64,000 nt of DNA, taken from the NCBI GenBank assembly GCA_015179025.1, contig WHUX01000232.1, forward strand, positions 1 to 64,000. Reading direction: 5' to 3'. This stretch comes from Terfezia claveryi. Lineage: Eukaryota > Ascomycota > Pezizomycetes > Pezizales > Pezizaceae. The notes beneath the pieces are model-generated. The model saw nothing but the letters and a program-made list of their open reading frames with translations, was not told the origin of the DNA and did no database searches. A program made the translations under genes and the position numbers. Positions 31,617 to 44,262 of this stretch are shown piece by piece; position 1 is the stretch's first letter; each line of letters begins with the position of its first letter.

Positions 31617-32904
31617 TGTTATGAACCCTCTCAAATTATGATCTTAACCCTGACCAATATCACTAGCAACCCATGCACTTGCTAAATTATATCATATGAC
31701 TATGTTCTCAACCCTACCTCTCCTAGCTAGCTGACATCCGACCACATCCCAGAAGCTCTAATCACACGCTTATGGATTTAACATTTGAGAGTCGAACCAA
31801 AACTGGCACGACTCTCAAACTAGGAAATACCTTAGAAAACCTCGAACCTTATTTTGACCCAAACCTCATTTGAGAGTCAAACCAAAACTGGAATGACTCT
31901 CAGATTTAGGAAATACCCCAGAAAATCTCGAACCCTATTTTAGCTCAAACATTATTTGAGAGTCGAACCAAAACTGGCACGACTCTCAGATTTGGGAAAT
32001 ACTCCAGAAACCCTCGAACCTTATTTTGACCCAAACCTTATTTGAAAGTTAAACCAAAACTGGCATGACTCTGAGATTTTAGAAATACCCTGGAAACTCT
32101 CGAACCCTATTTGGACCCAAACTTTATTTGAGTGTTGAACCAAAACTGGCACAACTCTCAGATTTAGGAAATACCTCAGAAACTCTTGAACTCTATTTTG
32201 ATCCAAACCTTATTTGAGAGTCGAACCAAAACTGGCACAACTCTTAGATTGGAAAACAACCTGCTCTTTTTCAAAACTCTTTCATTAGCTTATCAGAAAT
32301 TTCACTTTCACTTATATACAATTCTTCAGGTCTTCTGTTCATACAAGCATTATCCATTATTGCCAAACGCCTCATTTTCGACGATCTTACAGGATCCGTG
32401 TATCCGTGAGCTGGCTTGCATATTCATCTTCTATTAGTTGGTTTGTATGCCTATTATCCGTTATTGCCAGATGCCTCATTCTTGATGATCTTATAGGATC
32501 TATGTATCCGTGAGCTGGCTTGCATATTCATCTTCCATTATGCTTTGTCTAGATCGTTGTATTAGCTAAAAGGGTATTGTTCATGATAGAGACAGGATCT
32601 CTATAAAAGAAGCCTGTTCTTACCATCTGTATTCTTTTCTTTCTTCCCCAAGCAAAAACTTGTCTCTTCTCCTGTACCTAGTTGTTATACGAATATATCT
32701 GCAACACGGTTTTTAAGTGTAGCTCAGACTACCTCGCCTTCTTGATCTCGACCTTGACACTTCGCTCAACTTTAGTTTCGCCCGAAGTACCCAGACACTC
32801 GATCATACACATGGAACTTCCTATGTGTGCGATACTATGAACCAGAATAGGTTGTTGTTTACCACGTTGACGTAGAAATTACCTCTCAACCTCTGTTTAT
32901 AACA
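31617..32904 (+). repeat. G2 3' LTR, long form
   Basis: 1288 bp, TGTTATGAACCC...TATAACA. Preceded by the purine tract GGAAGAGGGAGC. Six tandem copies of an about 85-bp unit start near 31784, 31868, 31954, 32039, 32126 and 32211 (TTTGAGAGTCGAACCAAAAC). The 3' half matches 10740-11362 closely. Confidence 0.92.
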
Positions 32905-33959
32905 CAGTGCTTCATCCTCTAATTTGTCCTACTATCCTGCATCAACCCCACATTTACCCACTATATTTATAATAATCTCTCCAATCTTTTAGTCACTGAC
33001 AAAGAAGAACATGTCTAAAGTAGGTACTAATACAATGAAAAGTAAATTTAACTGTGAAACTAATAAGGGAGATTGTACTTTCTGTTAAAAACGAAAGTGC
33101 AAGACTAAAGGCAAGACAAAAAAAATATAAAAGAGGCTACACATTGTAAAGGGCAAATGAGTAAGATACTCCTGGAGCAATAGAGCCAATGGAGGAAGAA
33201 ATGGGGAAGTGGATTCTAGCTCAAGAGCTTGGATATCAGGTAAGGCATGAACCTAAGTTCTAACATAATATGTTATAACCTAGGAGCAGGTTTTTGTATT
33301 AGGGGATGATAAGGAAGCTATCCTATATGTATATGTCTATAATAATAGTTTATAAGGAAGTATGCCTAAAGAGCTATTTTTAGAACTCTTAAGCAAACTT
33401 AATGCTGAAGAAATGCTATGGTTTAAGGGTTGTATTTAGAAAATTAAGGTAAGTTACTGTATTTCTATGTAGTATTGCTAGTATTATAGTAGGAAGCCTG
33501 CATAAAGTATTAATGATGGAAGCTCGATAATAGAACCAAATCCAGAATAAAGCTCGAATTGTAAATTAGATAGAGAAAATGATTAAAGTTGAGGCTCTAC
33601 AGGATATAACAATCTAGATAAGGGCATAGCTTTCCTTAATGAAAAAGAAGAAGGGAGGCACAAATGCCCTGATAAGCCAAGGTGTATTTTGTTAGGATTC
33701 TATATCAGTTGATAAAGGCATTGATATGCTAAACTCATTGAAGCAACAAATAGCCTCTTTAAATGGTGGTAAAGAGGCCCTTATAGAGGTAGGGTTTTCT
33801 TAGTGGATATATAAGGCTTTTTTGTTTATAGTAGTTTCTTTTGTTTTTTGCAAAGCTAGTAATAGAGTATTAGTACTACTAGCAATTTACATATTAACAA
33901 CTACTAACTAGGCTAAACTACACTAAACAATTAATTTATATTTAACTATTCTATATATA
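32905..33959 (+). other. AT-rich stretch, decayed coding texture only
   Basis: No open frame of note. A plus-strand reading from 33011 (MSKVGTNTMKSKFNCETNKG) with C/K-rich CTFC-KRKCKTKGKT and later ELFLELLSKLNAEEMLW is broken by many stops. It may be an old, mutated gene fragment; I cannot name it. Confidence 0.3.
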
Positions 33960-34239
33960 TGTTCTGGTCCGTTCCGGGATCTGGGCCATACCGGTATGGA
34001 CTGGATATCGCAACCGACCAGGCTATTACAGGATTAAATTGTTCAATGTTACGGATAGCAACAAGGATTTACCACAACACCACAGTGGCCACAGCAACAT
34101 TAAAAGTACTAAATAGGGACATATCCGATATGAAGGTAATTTTGTAGCAACATTTGGTCAAAGAACATCGGAGATGCCCATTGTCATACTGGATTAGGGC
34201 CACACCCATGTACGAATTCAATATAAGAGCTAACAGGAT

Positions 34240-34415
34240 GTTTAGCAAGTGGGGGATTAAGCAAGTAGATATGAGGATTGAGCAAGTGGGGGATTAAGCA
34301 AGTGGGTATTGGGATTAAGCAAGCGGGGGATTGAGTAAGCGAGGGATTGGGTAAGCGGAGGATTGGGCAAGCGGGAGATTGGGCAAGTGGAGGATTGAGC
34401 AAGCGGGAGATGGCA
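34240..34415 (+). repeat. GGGGATTGAGCAAGC minisatellite
   Basis: About ten 15-bp units with variants (GGATTAAGCAAGTGG, GAGATTGGGCAAGTGG). Confidence 0.9.
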
Positions 34416-34589
34416 GAGCTTTTTTTATGTATATATTCTAGTCTGTTAACACAATGCTCGGAGTAGAAGATTTCTTGTATTCCCTGAAAATACTAATTGC
34501 CTAGAATTACCGCTTCTACAGTATGCACTATGAAACGAGCAAGTTTTTGTACCATTAACAACTCACCAAGCTGGCGTTTATGTCCTTGA

Positions 34590-34790
34590 GCCTGCAATCG
34601 GGGGTCCCTATTAGCCTGTGATCGGGGGTCCCTATTAGCCTGCGATCAGGGGTCCCTATTAGTCTGAATATCCACATCCATATGAGTATGCAATTGGGGT
34701 TCTTTCTTAGCCTAGATATCCGTATCCATATGAGCCTGCAATTGGGGCCTGCAATTGGGGGTCCTTCTTAGCCTGTATATCTACATCCAT
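34590..34790 (+). repeat. ATCGGGGGTCCCTATTAGCCT minisatellite
   Basis: Units of about 30 bp (GCCTGCGATCGGGGGTCCCT), three close copies, then degraded ones with CCACATCCATATGAG. Confidence 0.85.
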
Positions 34791-34859
34791 ATGAGAAATC
34801 ATCTGCCTCAGTCTGCATCACGTAGCGTCCACTTCTGTCATGCTTCCTAGTATGAAACA

Positions 34860-35055
34860 CACTAATATCTATAGCTGGCGAAAGCATGAAAAAACCAATA
34901 TACAGAGCCAGCGGAACCATGAAAAACACCAATATATAGCACCAGCGGAAGCATACAAAACACTAATATATAGCACCAGTGGAAGCATGCAAAACACCAA
35001 TACCTAGAGCTAGTAAAAGCATGCAAAACACCAATATCTAGAGCCAGCGGAAGCA
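34860..35055 (+). repeat. AACACCAATATCTAGAGCCAGC minisatellite
   Basis: Six units of about 31-36 bp (GCATGCAAAACACCAATA, then AGCCAGCGGAA). Confidence 0.88.
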
Positions 35056-35344
35056 TGAATTGCATGCATATATAGAAGCTGAAAAGCAATCATTTCTATA
35101 TGTTTGTCTTCTCATTCGTTTCCCATATATGGGTATTTCCTCCTTTGTGCTAGGTTTTGCCAATTGCAGGAGAAGCCCCAACCGACGCAGCGGGATGATT
35201 ATAGATAAGACAAGTAATCTGGTTTTAAGACAGCGCCAGTCGATCCAATGGCTGGCAGCAAGACACGGCAAGTCCCTATTTCCAAAGTGTATCCGGCTGG
35301 GACTTAGAGCTTTTCTCTTGTTCATTCCTTCCAAATAATTTTGC

Positions 35345-35840
35345 TCACTCAATTCTACCTAGTTTGCTCGCTCATTTTCTCGCTCATTTGCTCGCTCATT
35401 TTCTCGCTCATTTACTCGCTCATTTTCTCGCTGATTTGCTTGCTCGATTCTAGGCTGATTTGCTCGCGCGATTGTATACTGATTTGCTTGCTCGATTCTA
35501 GGCTGATTTGCTCGCTCGATTATATGCTGATTTGCTTACTCGATTCTAGCCTGATTTCCATGCTCGATTCTATGCCAGTGGTGATTTCCTTGCTCAATTC
35601 TCTACTATTTTCCTTTCTCAATTCTAGGCTAATTTGCTTGCTCGATTATACGCTGGTTTGCTCACTCATTTTCTTGCTGATTTGCTTGCTCGATTCTAAG
35701 CTGATTTGATTGCTCGATTGTAGGCTGATTTCCTCGCTCGATTCGGTGATATCCTTGCTCAGTTCTCTGCTGATTTCCTCACTCAATTCTAGGCTGATTT
35801 CCTCGCTCCATTCTAGGCTGAGTTGCTTACTCAATTCTAG
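35345..35840 (+). repeat. GCTCGATTCTAGGCTGATTT minisatellite
   Basis: About 25 units built on TTGCTCGCTC and GATTCTAGGCTGATTT. ORFs here (ICSLIFSLI, LELSEEIS) are repeat translations. Confidence 0.9.
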
Positions 35841-36360
35841 CAGATATCTAGGCTAATATAGACAGTAAATTGCAGGCTCATATAGACGGCGAATCTAGGA
35901 TTCTAGGGACGCAGATATGAAGGCTGGTACAGATGGGGGTTTTGGGGCGCAGTGTGTTAGATAGCCTTATTAGATAATCATGAGAATAAAATGGATTATT
36001 TCAAAATGCATATAATGCAGGTGAACTACAAGAACAGCGCAGTAGTGCAGGCGCGGCTATACTGGAAGACCATTTGCATTGAAGTTTGGAATGGGATGGT
36101 GCGTTGGAGTTTGGAATGGGATGGTGACTGCGTTGAGGGTAGAGGTTAAGGTAGACATGAATCTAGGAATATGGCATCAAATGATTTACGTTGGTTAGGC
36201 CAAATAAGTTGGTTGTGCATAAGGAAATATAAGAAGATCTGAATGTTTATGCCATCCCGGAACGGCCTGGGTAATCTCGCAATCTTGCAATGGCCCGGGC
36301 AATCCTGGAACGGCACGGTCCATACCGGTATGGCCTGGAATCCCGGAACGGACCAGAACA

Positions 36361-36859
36361 TATATATTATAATAAAGATATATACCATATACCTACTATA
36401 TACAACTCTAATACTTGAAACAACAACAAGCAAGAGAATTATTTACAATGAGAAGTCTATAGTAGGTATTACTTAGATCTGATCCTAAAGCCTAAAAGAT
36501 ATAAATAATAGTAAGGTTGCTTTTTAAAGTTCAACTAACTTGAAGATAAAAGTTATTTACTTAAAAACTATAAATACTAGCTAAAATATCTACATACTAT
36601 ACAATTTACCATCTATTAGTTTAAAGAATAGTATATCTATTATAAAACGAAAATTGTATTACTTAACTACATCACAAAGGAATATAGTTTACCTTTATAG
36701 TACCTGACACCTTTAGTACTACTAATAACAAACTGCTAGTTACCAGCACGCTCTGCTGTTTCTCTATCTCCTCGACACTGGCTTTTCATAGTCTACCTGC
36801 TAACACTGGCACTAAATGGTTCTCTTCCTAACCTTGACATTCCTGCACAATCATCAGGA
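36361..36859. other. AT-rich spacer, no gene
   Basis: AT-rich sequence without open frames or repeats that I can recognise. Its last part (from about 36720) may already be the degraded outer end of the FB2a left arm. Confidence 0.5.
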
Positions 36860-39784
36860 ATGAGCTCTAATGCTATGTCTTGAAAGGTACTGCTTTAGTG
36901 CCGTGTTTGTTGAGGTGCCGCCATAATGCATGTCTTTAATATCGACGCCTTGGTACAACTACCTAATAGACAAACTACTATATGCACTCAGAACATGGAG
37001 GTGATAGCAGCTATACATTGCAAAAACTATATATGTTTGAATTTCTATATACATAGCTGAGCTATAGATGCACTTCCAATGAACTATTCCCTCACGCATA
37101 CCACTTGAACTCATCCTATGCATATGCCTTTAAAAATCCTAGCGTTTCCCTGATCTGAGCCGTCTGTAAAATCATTATCACCATGCTTTGATCTAATAAT
37201 ATCCATATAGCTATTAACAACTGAACACTGATATTGCGAGACTGCACATATCTAGAGCTACCCAATTGCTAGCTGATGTAGTTATCTACTCCCATGAGTA
37301 ATGCCTATTACTAGAGCAATTTGCTATGCGTTCCCATAATGTCCATGGATTTGCTGGCGAGCTCATATACCTGCCTATGCCTGTGTCTATACATATTAAT
37401 TAGAGATATATCGGAACTGCACTAGCAGAGTCCTAAGAGCAATTAGTTATACATTCACATAAAGTCTATTGGTTTTCTGGCGAGTTCATGTACCTAGCTA
37501 TGCCTTGCACTGGAGGAGTTCTAAAAGTAATTAGATATATATTTACATAGAGTCTGCTGGTTTTCTGGTGAGTCCACATACCTAGCTATGCCTATGTCTA
37601 TGTATATAGTTTAGGAATATATCGGAACTGTACTAGCGGAGTCCTAAGAGCAATTAGTTATATATTTACATAGAGTCCACTAGTTTTCTGGCGATTCAGA
37701 GTTCACATACCTCTAGCTATGTTTCTGCATATAGATGGGGGATATTTCGAGAGTGCACTGGGAGAGTCCTAACCTCAACTTGACCTGCCGCCAACTAGCT
37801 GGTTGAGTTACCTGTATAAAGAGGGGTGTATATGCTCTTGTGTTATGTTCATTCATGTATACCTAGAAATATGTATCAGTTGACATAGCAAACAAATATG
37901 TGTGATTAGCAGGAAGGCAGATTGGCGCACGCTGGTATAACAGATCAGCATATGCATATTTCAGGCTACATATACCCACCAGCTGTAAGATTACTGAAGT
38001 GGGTAATAGGTATTGAAGAGGAGCCCTCATGGCAGGCTAGTAAATATGAACTTGTTTATGTAAGAAACTCATGCTTTGAGACTTATATATATATATATAT
38101 GAGAAACTCATACTTTTTGAGACTTATATATATATATATAAGAAACTCATGCTTTTTAAGGCTTATATATATATATATGCGAAACTTGTGATCTTGAGGC
38201 TTATTAGTATATATGCGGGAAACTTATGCTTTGAAGATATATATATATATATACGAGAAACTTATACTCTTGAGGCTTATTAGTATATATATAAAAAACT
38301 TATGCTTTAGAGATATATATATATATATGTGAGAAACTCGTGCTTTGAGACTTATATATATACTCATGCTTTTTGCCAGTGAGGCTTGTAAATAAAACTA
38401 ATGATAAGTTTCTTACATATATATATATATAAGTTTCAAAGTATGATTTTCTTGCATATATATTTAGAAGCCTAAAAAAGCATAAGTATATATATATCTC
38501 AAAAGCATGAGTTTCCTGCATATATACTAATAAGCCTCAAAAGCATGAGTTTCTCACATATATATATATATATCTCCAAATCATGAGTTTCCTGCATATA
38601 TACTAATAAGCCTCAAGAGCACGAGTTTCTCATATAAACAAGTCCATATTTATAAGCCTGCTATGAGTACTTCTCTTCCATACCTATTACTCACTTTGGT
38701 AATCTCATGGCTGGTAGATATATGTGGTCTGAAACATGCATATGCTGATCTGTTATACTAGCATGCGCCAATCTGCCTTTCCATCAATCACACATATTTG
38801 TTGGCCACATCAACTGACACATATTTCCAGGTATAGGTGATGAATGAACATAATACAATAGTACATGCGCCCTCTCTTTGCACAGGTAACTCAACCAGCT
38901 AGTTAGTGGCAGGTCAAGCTAAGGTTAGGACTCTCCTAATACACTTTCAAGATATCCTTTATCTATATATAGAGACATAGCTAGCTAGGTATGTAAACTC
39001 ACTAGAAAACCAGTGGACTCTATATGAATGTATAGCTAATTGCTTTTAGGACTCTGCCAGTATAGTTCTGATATATCTCCAATCTATATGCACAGACATA
39101 GGTATACTAGTAGCTAGGTATGTAAACTTGCCAGAAAACTAGTGGACTCTATATGAATGTATATCTAATTACTCTTAGGACTCCCTTAGTGCAAGGCATA
39201 GCTAGGTATGTAAACTCACCAGAAAACCAACGGACTCTATATAAATATATATTTAATTGCTCTTAGGACTCCTCCAGTACAAGGCATAGCTAGGTATATG
39301 AACTCACTAGATAACTAGCAGCCTTTATGTAAATGAATAGCTAATTACTTTTGGGACTCCGCTAGTGCAGTTCCAATATATCCCCAATCTATGTGCGTAG
39401 ACACAAGTATAGCCAGGTACATGAACTCACCAGAAAACCAGCAGACTGAATGTGAAGGCATAGCTAATTGCTCTTAGGACTCCGCAAGTACACTCCTGAG
39501 ATATTCTCTATCTATATGTATAGATATACTAAGTACATAAACTTGCCAGCAAATCCATGGACTTCATAGGAATGCATAGCTAATTGCTTTAGTAATAAGT
39601 ATTGCTTATGGCAGTAGATAACTACATCAGCCAGTAATTGGGTAGCTCTAGGTATGTACAGTCTCATAATATCAGTATTCTATTGTTAATAGCTATATGG
39701 ATATTATTAGATCAAAGTACAGTGATAATGACTTTGTAGATGGCTCAGATTAGGGAACCGCTAGGATTTTTGGAGGCATATATC
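36860..39784. mobile_element. FB2a: palindromic foldback element, degraded
   Basis: Left arm from about 36860, centre near 38380, right arm to 39784. Inverted matches include TTTGATCTAATAATATCC (37188) with its reverse complement near 39700, and GATGTAGTTATCTACT (37274) with its partner near 39620. The arms hold 3-4 copies of an about 120-bp unit (CCTAAGAGCAATTAG, TTTTCTGGCGAGT, ACCTAGCTATG). The loop (38040-38640) is the minisatellite GAGAAACTCATGCTTT + (TA)n in both orientations. The right arm breaks off in GGAGGCATAT exactly where FB2b begins. Confidence 0.82.
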
Positions 39785-40540
39785 AGAAACAATTGCAGTT
39801 TGCCTTTGAGGCCCCTAACGCTGCTGATAACTTAAAGGCAAACTGACAATTAATGGCGTACTGCAGATGATAGTTGTCCCTCTGACACTGCCCCCTCATA
39901 GCCTACCCTGGTATGCCTATATCTTATGATGTGTGTCATAGTGCCACTACACTATGGGAGTCTGCCCTATGCCAGTGTCTGCCTTCTAGAGTTCATGTCA
40001 GGGCTCTCCTCATAGCCCATTTCCTATGCAGCACTACCATACCTTGGGTAGCCATTCCCATATCTACCTCTAATAGTCTTTATCAGGGCTCTAACTCCGG
40101 TTTGTGCATGTACCTACCCAAGAGTCCGCACCAGGATGCCACTTCTCCCTGGTTGTGTCAAAACATTTACTACTTTTTGTTCAGTTATTTTTAAAGAACT
40201 AAAATAAAAAAATGGTCATGCCAGTGACCATAGTCCCGTTTTCAGACATTTAGCATCACGATGCATCCTAGCGTACTCTTTAGTGTCCCGAAGTTTTGGC
40301 TTGCAGTCCAATCCATGACTATGTGCACTATGCTGTATGCTCCAATCCTATGCAACTTTTGACAGGCTACACCATGACTCTACCTTTCCTTACTCTGCCC
40401 CTGTTGCTACTAGCCTCTCGGCGCCCATGCCTTTCCTCGTAGGGTCTGGCCTGATGATTCTGGTACTTTTCCCCTGCTCCTGACTAAAATATCTGTATCC
40501 TATTCTTTTATGCTAAATCTCTATATGACTCCTATCTTCC

Positions 40541-40804
40541 TCACAATTGTGCACAATCAGCACCAAACATTACTGCAGTGCAGTGTGTTCCAACTCCTGC
40601 TCTGTATCCACCTAACACTCTATGCTTCCAACCCTTCCGATTATAAATAAATTGTCTCTTTACATCTGCCAAAATATATTGCACATATCTATTCATTTCG
40701 AACCTTGACCTTCTGTATCCGACCTTATCTCCACATTCTGACAAAAATATATATGCACCACTATAATGTTCATCTTCATCACGAAAGATTTTTCCTCGCC
40801 TCAA
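40541..40804 (-). other. 87-codon ORF in the extra segment of FB2b, unknown
   Basis: The frame begins MRRGKIFRDEDEHYSGAYIF and has normal amino-acid composition (ILADVKRQFIYNRKGWKHRV). It lies in the roughly 1-kb segment with no counterpart in the right arm. No family recognised; it could be a captured exon or chance. Confidence 0.25.
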
Positions 40805-41459
40805 CGCCCCTCTAGGCCTCTTGATGGACTATGCCAACCCCTTGGACGCCTGGTCGCCCCATGCGCCGTAATGGCCACATGTTGATGTAATCCACGCCCT
40901 GACGTTGTACTCAGAAGGTTGGCGCCCTAGGGTTCAGTATTGTGCAACAGCGCCCTGGCACCCTATCTTGTACATCCGCGCCCTCAAGCCATATACTGTT
41001 TCTGCCACTAGGCGCCAATCCATAGTTAATCAACGTCCAGGTACTATAACGCCATAGTATGCCTCTGTAACACAGGTGTGCGCCCTGGCACAACAACCTG
41101 ACAGGCAACATGTCCACTCTATTTGGTGCATACGGAGAATAATGGTAATAGCAGCCAGGCAAACACAGCCAGGTAGAGAGGGGCAGTCAGGCAAAGGCAG
41201 CCAGGTATAAGCAATACATTGCATGCACTAGGTGAACTTGAGCTTCTATATATACTGATGAGCCATATTTGTACTTCCCCTGAACCATTCCATCATAGAT
41301 CCCACTAGGACTCTGTCCTGCACATATGCCTCCCACAATCCAGCCCTTCCCAGACCTCAGCAGTCTCCAAAGTAGTAACCGCCCTCGCTGATGTAATTAT
41401 CCACTACCACAAGCAACCCCTAGTAGTAGAGCAATTAGCTAGACAGTCCCACGAAGTTC

Positions 41460-42600
41460 GAGATTTGCTGGCGAGTCCACGTACCTAGCTATGTCTGTAC
41501 ATATTGATAGGGGATATCTCGGGAGTGCACTTGCGGAGTCCTAAGAGCAATTAGCAATGCCTCCACATAGAGTCCGCTGGTTATCTGGCAAGTCCACATA
41601 CCTAGCTATGTCTGTCCATATTGATAGGGAATATCTCGGGAGTGCACTTGCGGAGTCCTAAGAGCAATTAGTAATGCACTCACATGGAGCCCAGTGGTTT
41701 TCTGGCAAGTTCACTCACCTAGCTATGTCTGTAATTGATAGGGGATACCTCAGGAGGGCACTTGCGGAGTCCTAAGGGCAATTAGCAATGCCTCCATATA
41801 GAGTCCGCTAGTTTTCTAGTGAGTTCACATACCTAGCTATGTCTGTGAATATTGATAGGGGATATCTCGGCAGAGTCCAAAGAGAAATTAGCAATGCCCT
41901 CACATGGAGTCCGCTGGTTTTCTGGCGAGTTCAAGTACCTAGCTATGCCTGTGTCTGTGCACATAGATTGGGGATATCTCGCAACTGCACTTTGGGCGTC
42001 CTAAGAGCAATTAGCAATGCCTTCACATAGAGTCCGCTGGTTTCTGGCAAGTTCACATACCTAGCTATGCCTGTGTCTGCGCATATAGATTGGGGATATC
42101 TCACAACTGCACTTTGGGCGTCCTAAGAGCAATTAGCAATGCCTTCACATAGAGTCTGCAGGTTTCTAGCGAGTTCAGTACCTAGCTATGCCTTCTCTAT
42201 GCATATAGATTGGGGATATCTCGCAACTGCACTTTAGGCATCCTAAGAGCAATTAGCAATGCCTTCATATAGAGTCCGCTGGTTTCTGGCGAGTTCAGTA
42301 CCTAGCTATACCTTCTCTGCGCACATAGATTGGGGATATCTCGCAACTGCACTTTGGGCGTCCTAAGAGCATTTAGGTAGCAATGCCTTCATATAGAGTC
42401 CGCTGGTTTCTGGCGAGTTCAGTACCTAGCTATGCCTTCTCTGCGCACATAGATTGGGGATATCTCGCAACTGCACTTTGGGCGTCCTAAGAGCAATTAG
42501 CTAGGCCTTCATATAGAGTCCGCGGGTTGTCTGGCGAGTTCACGCACCTGGCTATGTCTGCGCACATAGATGTGGGATATCTCGAGAGTGCACTGAGGGA
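41460..42600 (+). repeat. About 120-bp tandem repeats, FB2b left arm
   Basis: About nine units. Conserved phrases in order: GCAATTAGCAATGCCTTCAC, ATAGAGTCCGCTGGTTTCTG, GCGAGTTCAGTACCTAGCTA, GATTGGGGATATCTCGCAAC, TGCACTTTGGGCGTCCTAAG. Outer units differ more (GAGAGTGCACTTGCGGAGTC). Confidence 0.93.
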
Positions 42601-42902
42601 GTCCTAACCTCAGTGCTGGCTGCTTGACCTTCCGCCGACTACTGGCTGGCTGCGTTATATGTCATACCTTTGAAAAGAGGGGGTGCATATGCTCTCGTGT
42701 TCTGTTGGTTCGCGCAGCCCTGGAAATATATGTCAGTTGATGCGGCCGGGAAATATGTGTTGATTGGTCGAAAGGCAGATTTGCGCACGCTGGTGTGACA
42801 GATCAGCACATGCATGTTTCAGGCTACATAGGCCCGCCAGCCGTGGGTTTACCGAAGTGGGTAATAGGAGCACTGATGGCGGGCTTGTTCATATGGACTT
42901 GT

Positions 42903-44262
42903 GCATGTGAGAAACTCATGCTTTTGGAGACTTATATATATATATGCAAGAAACTCATGCTTTTGGAGATATATATATATAAATGCGAGAAACTCGTGCT
43001 TTGGAGATATATATATATATATGCGAGAAACTCATGCTTTTGGAGATATATATATATATATGCGAGAAACTCATGCTTTTGTAGACTTATATATATATAT
43101 GCACGAAACTCATGCTTTAGGGGATATATATATATAAATGCGGGAAACTCGTACTTTGGAGATATATATATATATATGTGAGAAACTCATGCTTTTGGAG
43201 ATATATATATACTTATATATGCACGAAACTCATGCTTTTGGAGACTTATATATATATATGCACGAAACTCATGCTTTTGGGGATATGTTTATATAAATGC
43301 GAGAAACTCGTGCTTTGGAGATATATATATATATATGCGAGAAACTCATGCTTTTGGAGATATATATATATATATGCACGAAACTTATGCTTTTGGAGAT
43401 ATATATATATAAATGCGAGAAACTCGTGCTTTGGAGATATATATATATATATGCAAAAAACTCATGCTTTTGGAAACTTATATATATATATGCAAGAAAC
43501 TCATGCTTTTGGAGATATATATATATAAATGTGAGAAACTCATGCTTTTGGAGACTTATATATATATATGCGAGAAACTCGTGCTTTTGAGGCTCATTAG
43601 TATATATGCAAGAATCTCGTGCTTTTGAGAGTTATAGATTGATTCCATGTAGATCTAGTGGCTGCCAATGCATGAGTTTCTCGCCTATGCATATATATTA
43701 GTCTTGCCCGCGAATGCATGCATTTCTCTATATCTCCAAAAGCACGAGTTTCGCAAACATATATATATATATGCCTGTGAATGCATGCATTTCTCTATAT
43801 ATCTCCAAAGCATGAGTTTCTCGCATATATATATATATATATCTCCAAAGCACGAGTTTCTTATATATATATATATATATCCCCAAAAGCATGAGTTTCG
43901 TACATATATATATATATATCTCCAAAAGCATGAGTTTCTCGCATATATATATATATATCTCCAAAGCACGAGTTTCTCGCATTTATATATATATATCCCC
44001 AGAAGCATGAGTTTCGTGCATATATATATATAAGTCTCCAAAAGCATGAGTTTCGTGCATATATAAGTATATATATATCTCCAAAAGCATGAGTTTCTCA
44101 CATATATATATATATATCTCCAAAGCACGAGTATCTCACATTTATATATATATATCTCCAAAGCACGAGTTTCTCGCATTTATATATATATATCTCCAAA
44201 AGCATGAGTTTCTTGCATATATATATATAAGTCTCCAAAAGCATGAGTTTCTCGTATGCACA
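42903..44262. repeat. AT-rich minisatellite loop of FB2b
   Basis: Units GAGAAACTCATGCTTTTGGAGA + (TA)n in forward orientation to about 43630 and reverse after about 43670, so the loop itself is an inverted repeat with a 40-60-bp unique centre (GATTGATTCCATGTAGATC). ORFs here are repeat translations. Confidence 0.95.

Larger units (their letters stand above)
10560..32904 (+). mobile_element. Chromodomain Ty3/gypsy retrotransposon G2, split by a 15-kb insertion
   Basis: LTR 10560-11362, gag 11415-12479, protease 12779-13135, then foreign sequence GH to about 28430. Reverse transcriptase, RNase H, integrase and chromodomain follow at 28481-31551, then a purine tract (GGAAGAGGGAGC) and the right LTR. 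All parts are on the plus strand and in canonical gypsy order, and each domain occurs once, so both halves belong to one element. More than twenty stops in pol, nearly all C-to-T/G-to-A type, make it dead. Confidence 0.88.
33960..36360. mobile_element. TIR element T1 (2.4 kb), filled with minisatellites
   Basis: Terminal inverted repeats of about 40 bp: left 33960-33999 TGTTCTGGTCCGTTCCGGGA... and right 36320-36360, both ending inward in the palindrome CCATACCGGTATGG. The flanks are TATATA on both sides, compatible with a TA target but ambiguous in AT-rich DNA. No transposase. The interior has four unrelated minisatellites and a unique 240-bp stretch (35090-35340) with an open frame on either strand that I do not recognise. 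Confidence 0.8.

Noticed and set aside
35060..35352. Overlapping ORFs on both strands in T1 as a gene.
   Set aside because: No motif, no intron signals, both strands equally open, bordered directly by minisatellites.
36320..36333. CCATACCGGTATGG near the T1 right end as a stand-alone regulatory palindrome.
   Set aside because: It is part of the 40-bp terminal inverted repeat and has its partner at 33986-33999.
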